Shown: positions 61,788 to 64,000 of the stretch, in pieces
How positions within the stretch are numbered: the first letter of the stretch is position 1
How the letters are laid out: each line of letters starts with the position of its first letter
Assembly (NCBI RefSeq): GCF_014836615.1
Contig: NZ_JACSQN010000003.1
Location: forward strand, 62,001-126,000
Reading direction: 5' to 3'
From: Sporosarcina quadrami
Lineage (GTDB): Bacteria; Bacillota; Bacilli; Bacillales_A; Planococcaceae
DNA: 64,000 nt
Position numbers and translations under genes: made by a program
Notes under the pieces: model-generated
The model's input: only the letters and a program-made list of their open reading frames with translations
Databases searched by the model: none
Told to the model about the DNA's origin: nothing

Positions 61788-62246
61788 TACGTTTCGTTAC
61801 GCCGGTGCTACGTATCGATACGAGCAGTCTACGTTTCGTTGCGCCGGTGCTACGTTTCGATACGAACGGTTTACGTTTTGATGCGGCTACTACGTTTCGA
61901 TACGAGCAGTCTACGTTTCGTTGCGCCGGTGCTACGTTTCGATACGAACGGTTTACGTTTTGATGCGGCTACTACGTTTCGATACGAGCAGTCTACGTTT
62001 CGTTACGCCGTTGCGCCGTTGCTACGTTTCGATACGAGCAGTTCACGTTGTGATACGGCTACTACGTTTTGATACGGGCAGTCTACGTTTCGTTGCGCCG
62101 GTGCTACGTTTCGATACGAACGGTTTACGTTGTGATGCGGCTACTACGTTTCGATACGAGCAGTCTACGTTTCGTTACGCCGTTGCTACGTTTCGATACG
62201 GGGAGTCTACGTTTCGTTACGCCGTTGCTATGTTTCGATACGGACT
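61788..62246. repeat. 21-bp tandem repeats with 82-bp higher-order period
   Basis: About 21 units begin TACGTTTCG or a close variant. The pattern runs 21, 21, 21 and 19 bp, so a four-unit block of 82 bp repeats (starts at 61809, 61891 and 61973). Later units show one 8-bp insertion. It begins 22 bp after the EamA stop and lies between convergent genes. Open frames across it are a result of the 21-bp period. Confidence 0.92.
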
Positions 62247-62468
62247 CGGATTAAAAGTAAGTGCAATGGAATGTTTAGTTATCTGCACGATCTGTCAGCT
62301 TTAACAGTCAGTTGTATTCCTAGGGGAGAGGCGAAGGTTTTTTCTGCTTCACGTTGTAAAACTTGTTGATCAATAAAGTTTACTCGTTCCAAAGGATCCC
62401 TCTTCTCCATATTACTTTGCATATTTATTACATTAATAATCCCAACACTAAAACTTTTTACAATCTCA

Positions 62469-62915
62469 TCAACGAGAACGGAGATTGATTGACTCACTTG
62501 CCTGTGTGACACTATCACTTCCTAAAGCCTGAACAGTAATGTGGTCGAGGAATATTCTATCTCCGAATTCCCACGTAGTGGACCAACCATCACTTCCATC
62601 TATGTCGTAACCAATAAGTGTTCTTTCACCCCAGGTCTCTGTTCCTGTTGGAGTTATCCAAAATAGTACCGTGTCAACATTTTCTGCTTCTACAGAAATA
62701 GTCATTGTACGAACACCTTCTGGAACGTAATGCGAACCATGTTCAAATTCTAAGTCTGTATCCACCTTTAGAATTTGAGCTTTATGATCACTATTTTCAG
62801 TTTGATTGATGGAAGCATCTGCACTTTCTCCTGGTTGGTTTTCGTCTACATTATTACATGCAGAGAGAATTAGCATAACCGTTAGATAAAGTATCATTAT
62901 TGTATTGTTTTTCAT
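62469..62915 (-). CDS. Lipoprotein, 148 aa
   Basis: The signal peptide ends in lipobox LSAC (lipidated Cys near 20). A Ser/Asn/Glu-rich linker is followed by a compact beta domain (GVRTMTISVEAENVDTVLFW, TWGERTLIGYDIDGSDG, FLDHITVQALGSDSV). It resembles the small extracytoplasmic domain found after signal peptides in several Bacillus lipoproteins. ATG 62915 with GGAGG. The 3' side (62279-62468) carries a 79-codon open frame overlapping its end, with no ribosome site, that I do not consider a gene. Confidence 0.75.
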   Translation of the reverse strand: MKNNTIMILYLTVMLILSACNNVDENQPGESADASINQTENSDHKAQILKVDTDLEFEHGSHYVPEGVRTMTISVEAENVDTVLFWITPTGTETWGERTLIGYDIDGSDGWSTTWEFGDRIFLDHITVQALGSDSVTQASESINLRSR

Positions 62916-63186
62916 ATAATCCTCCATTAAGTTCGGGGTAAGTATTCAAGCTTATTCAATAGAATTAGCCATTTATCCAAAAGTGACAGCGAAAACGAAA
63001 AGTTTGAGTGATAAATCAACATCAGTATATCACATTCTGAAAATTCTATTTGATTAATCCCCATTTTTTATCTTACTGCATTTGCAGGATAATCACTTTT
63101 TTTCACGAATTAATAATTATTCATACATATCTTGTTGACTCGTACCTTACGGATACGTTTAAAGTGAAAGCAGAAGGAGGGATCAT

Positions 63187-63930
63187 GTGTTATCCATTGG
63201 GAAAACTGCGCGTCTTGTTGGGATAACTGTTAAAGCTGTTAAGCATTATGAGGAAATAGGCCTTGTCTATCCAGCTTATGTAAACCCCGAATCAGGCTAT
63301 CGGTATTATTCACAACAGGAGCAACAACAGCTTGTTCGGATTAAGACTTTACGGAAATTCGGTGTGTCCCTTGCTGCTATATTGCGAGAGGGGGATGAAC
63401 AGATGGGATTGCTATTACTGAATCGAAGACGAGAAATTGAAAGTGAAATCAATGATTTACAAGAGGCAAAACAAGCAATTGAACGCCTATTATCAAAGGG
63501 GGAAAAACAAATGGAAACACGTATTGTAGAAAGTGCTGGGTTTGTCGTAAGAGGGTACGAAGTGAAGGGGCCAGTATCGGACATCCCTGCTAAATGGGAT
63601 ATCTTGAATGGGGACATTCGTGAAGAAAGAATTGTTGTCGAAGAATCATTTGGCGTTTGTTTGAAGATGGAAGGAGAAATTATTCATTACATAGCTGGAT
63701 TGAAATCTGAGTTGGCGCAACAATTACCTGGGACGGATGAAGTAGTCATTCCGGCAGGAAAATTTGTTGTCGCGAAGGTGGAAGGCGGCATCCCAGGTAT
63801 TCCAGCAGCATACGATTTCATTATTCAAATGAAAGACATACAGCTGCGAGAGTGCTATGACTTCGAACGATATGTGCATCCAGCAGGTTCGACAGAAGAT
63901 ATAATCGAGATTTGGATGCCGATTGAATAA
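63187..63930 (+). CDS. MerR family regulator with GyrI-like effector domain
   Basis: 247-aa regulator. The N-terminal MerR winged helix (IGKTARLVGITVKAVKHYEE, SGYRYYSQQEQQQL) is followed by a dimerising coiled coil (about 80-105) and a GyrI-like ligand domain (about 108-247: FVVRGYEVKGPVSDIP, AGKFVVAKVEGG, YVHPAGSTEDIIEIWMPIE). This is the BmrR/BltR plan for multidrug sensing. GTG start with GAAGGAGGG. No target transporter lies in the 70 bases that remain, so its regulon may begin outside the window. Confidence 0.9.
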   Translation: MLSIGKTARLVGITVKAVKHYEEIGLVYPAYVNPESGYRYYSQQEQQQLVRIKTLRKFGVSLAAILREGDEQMGLLLLNRRREIESEINDLQEAKQAIERLLSKGEKQMETRIVESAGFVVRGYEVKGPVSDIPAKWDILNGDIREERIVVEESFGVCLKMEGEIIHYIAGLKSELAQQLPGTDEVVIPAGKFVVAKVEGGIPGIPAAYDFIIQMKDIQLRECYDFERYVHPAGSTEDIIEIWMPIE

Positions 63931-64000
63931 CGTTGTTTTATTTGCAAAACCTATATATCATCAGATAATAAATTAATGTTATGAGTAGGTCCGTCTTAAA

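Noticed and set aside
61839..62304. Secreted or surface repeat protein with period seven
   Set aside because: Several overlapping frames are equally open, none has a ribosome site, and the repeat contains length changes that break the frame.
62279..62518. 79-codon gene or continuation of the lipoprotein
   Set aside because: It overlaps the lipoprotein end in another frame, has no ribosome site, and no convincing family; possible remnant only.

Overview
The window looks like chromosome of a low-to-moderate GC, endospore-forming member of the Bacillota. The block ecfA1-ecfA2-ecfT-truA-rplM-rpsI ... cwlD-salA-gerD-kbaA ... tRNAs ... rocF-sigW-rsiW-cdaA-cdaR-glmM follows the order known from Bacillus subtilis. 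cwlD, gerD and kbaA are sporulation or germination genes. The many TTG/GTG starts behind strong AGGAGG sites, and the lack of several B. subtilis neighbours, fit a Planococcaceae genome (Sporosarcina-like). That placement is inference; no 16S rRNA gene is present. There is no phage, transposase, CRISPR array or rRNA operon in the window.

Layout. 0-4.5 kb: the end of the large ribosomal-protein region, with energy-coupling-factor transporter core, pseudouridine synthase, L13 and S9. 4.5-11 kb: a 13-unit 52-bp repeat array, a NERD nuclease-like gene, rhodanese, cwlD, salA, gerD, kbaA and a polysaccharide-deacetylase-like gene without catalytic motifs. 11.1-11.9 kb: five tRNA genes (Asn, Thr, Glu, Tyr, Gln). 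12-22 kb: a PAS-GGDEF-EAL protein, arginase, SigW/RsiW with a SigW-type promoter, the c-di-AMP module cdaA-cdaR-glmM, and a REC-GGDEF-REC diguanylate cyclase. 22-26 kb: high-affinity phosphate uptake in the unusual order pstB, pstS, pstC, pstA, with two separate PhoP-box promoters. 26-37 kb: accessory metabolism and transport, ending in a MarR-MMPL efflux pair. 37-47 kb: two further ECF sigma/anti-sigma pairs and a possible split sigma factor with YvrJ, an SLH surface protein and an unrecognised 424-residue protein. One of these anti-sigma factors carries a signal-peptidase-like domain lacking its catalytic lysine. 47-64 kb: NCS2 purine/pyrimidine permease, Rieske oxygenase, an orphan membrane-anchored PstS-like protein, nitronate monooxygenase-like enzyme, decayed genes, a LytS/LytT-CstA module with three phased binding sites, an EamA exporter and a MerR regulator.

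The window is rich in envelope sensing (three ECF sigma systems, LytST) and nucleotide second messengers (c-di-AMP synthesis, two c-di-GMP proteins). The most unusual feature is a set of six short-period intergenic tandem-repeat arrays with units of 20, 21, 42 or 52 bp. Five lie between convergent genes. Two pairs of arrays belong to shared families. The strict unit lengths are close to whole turns of the DNA helix.
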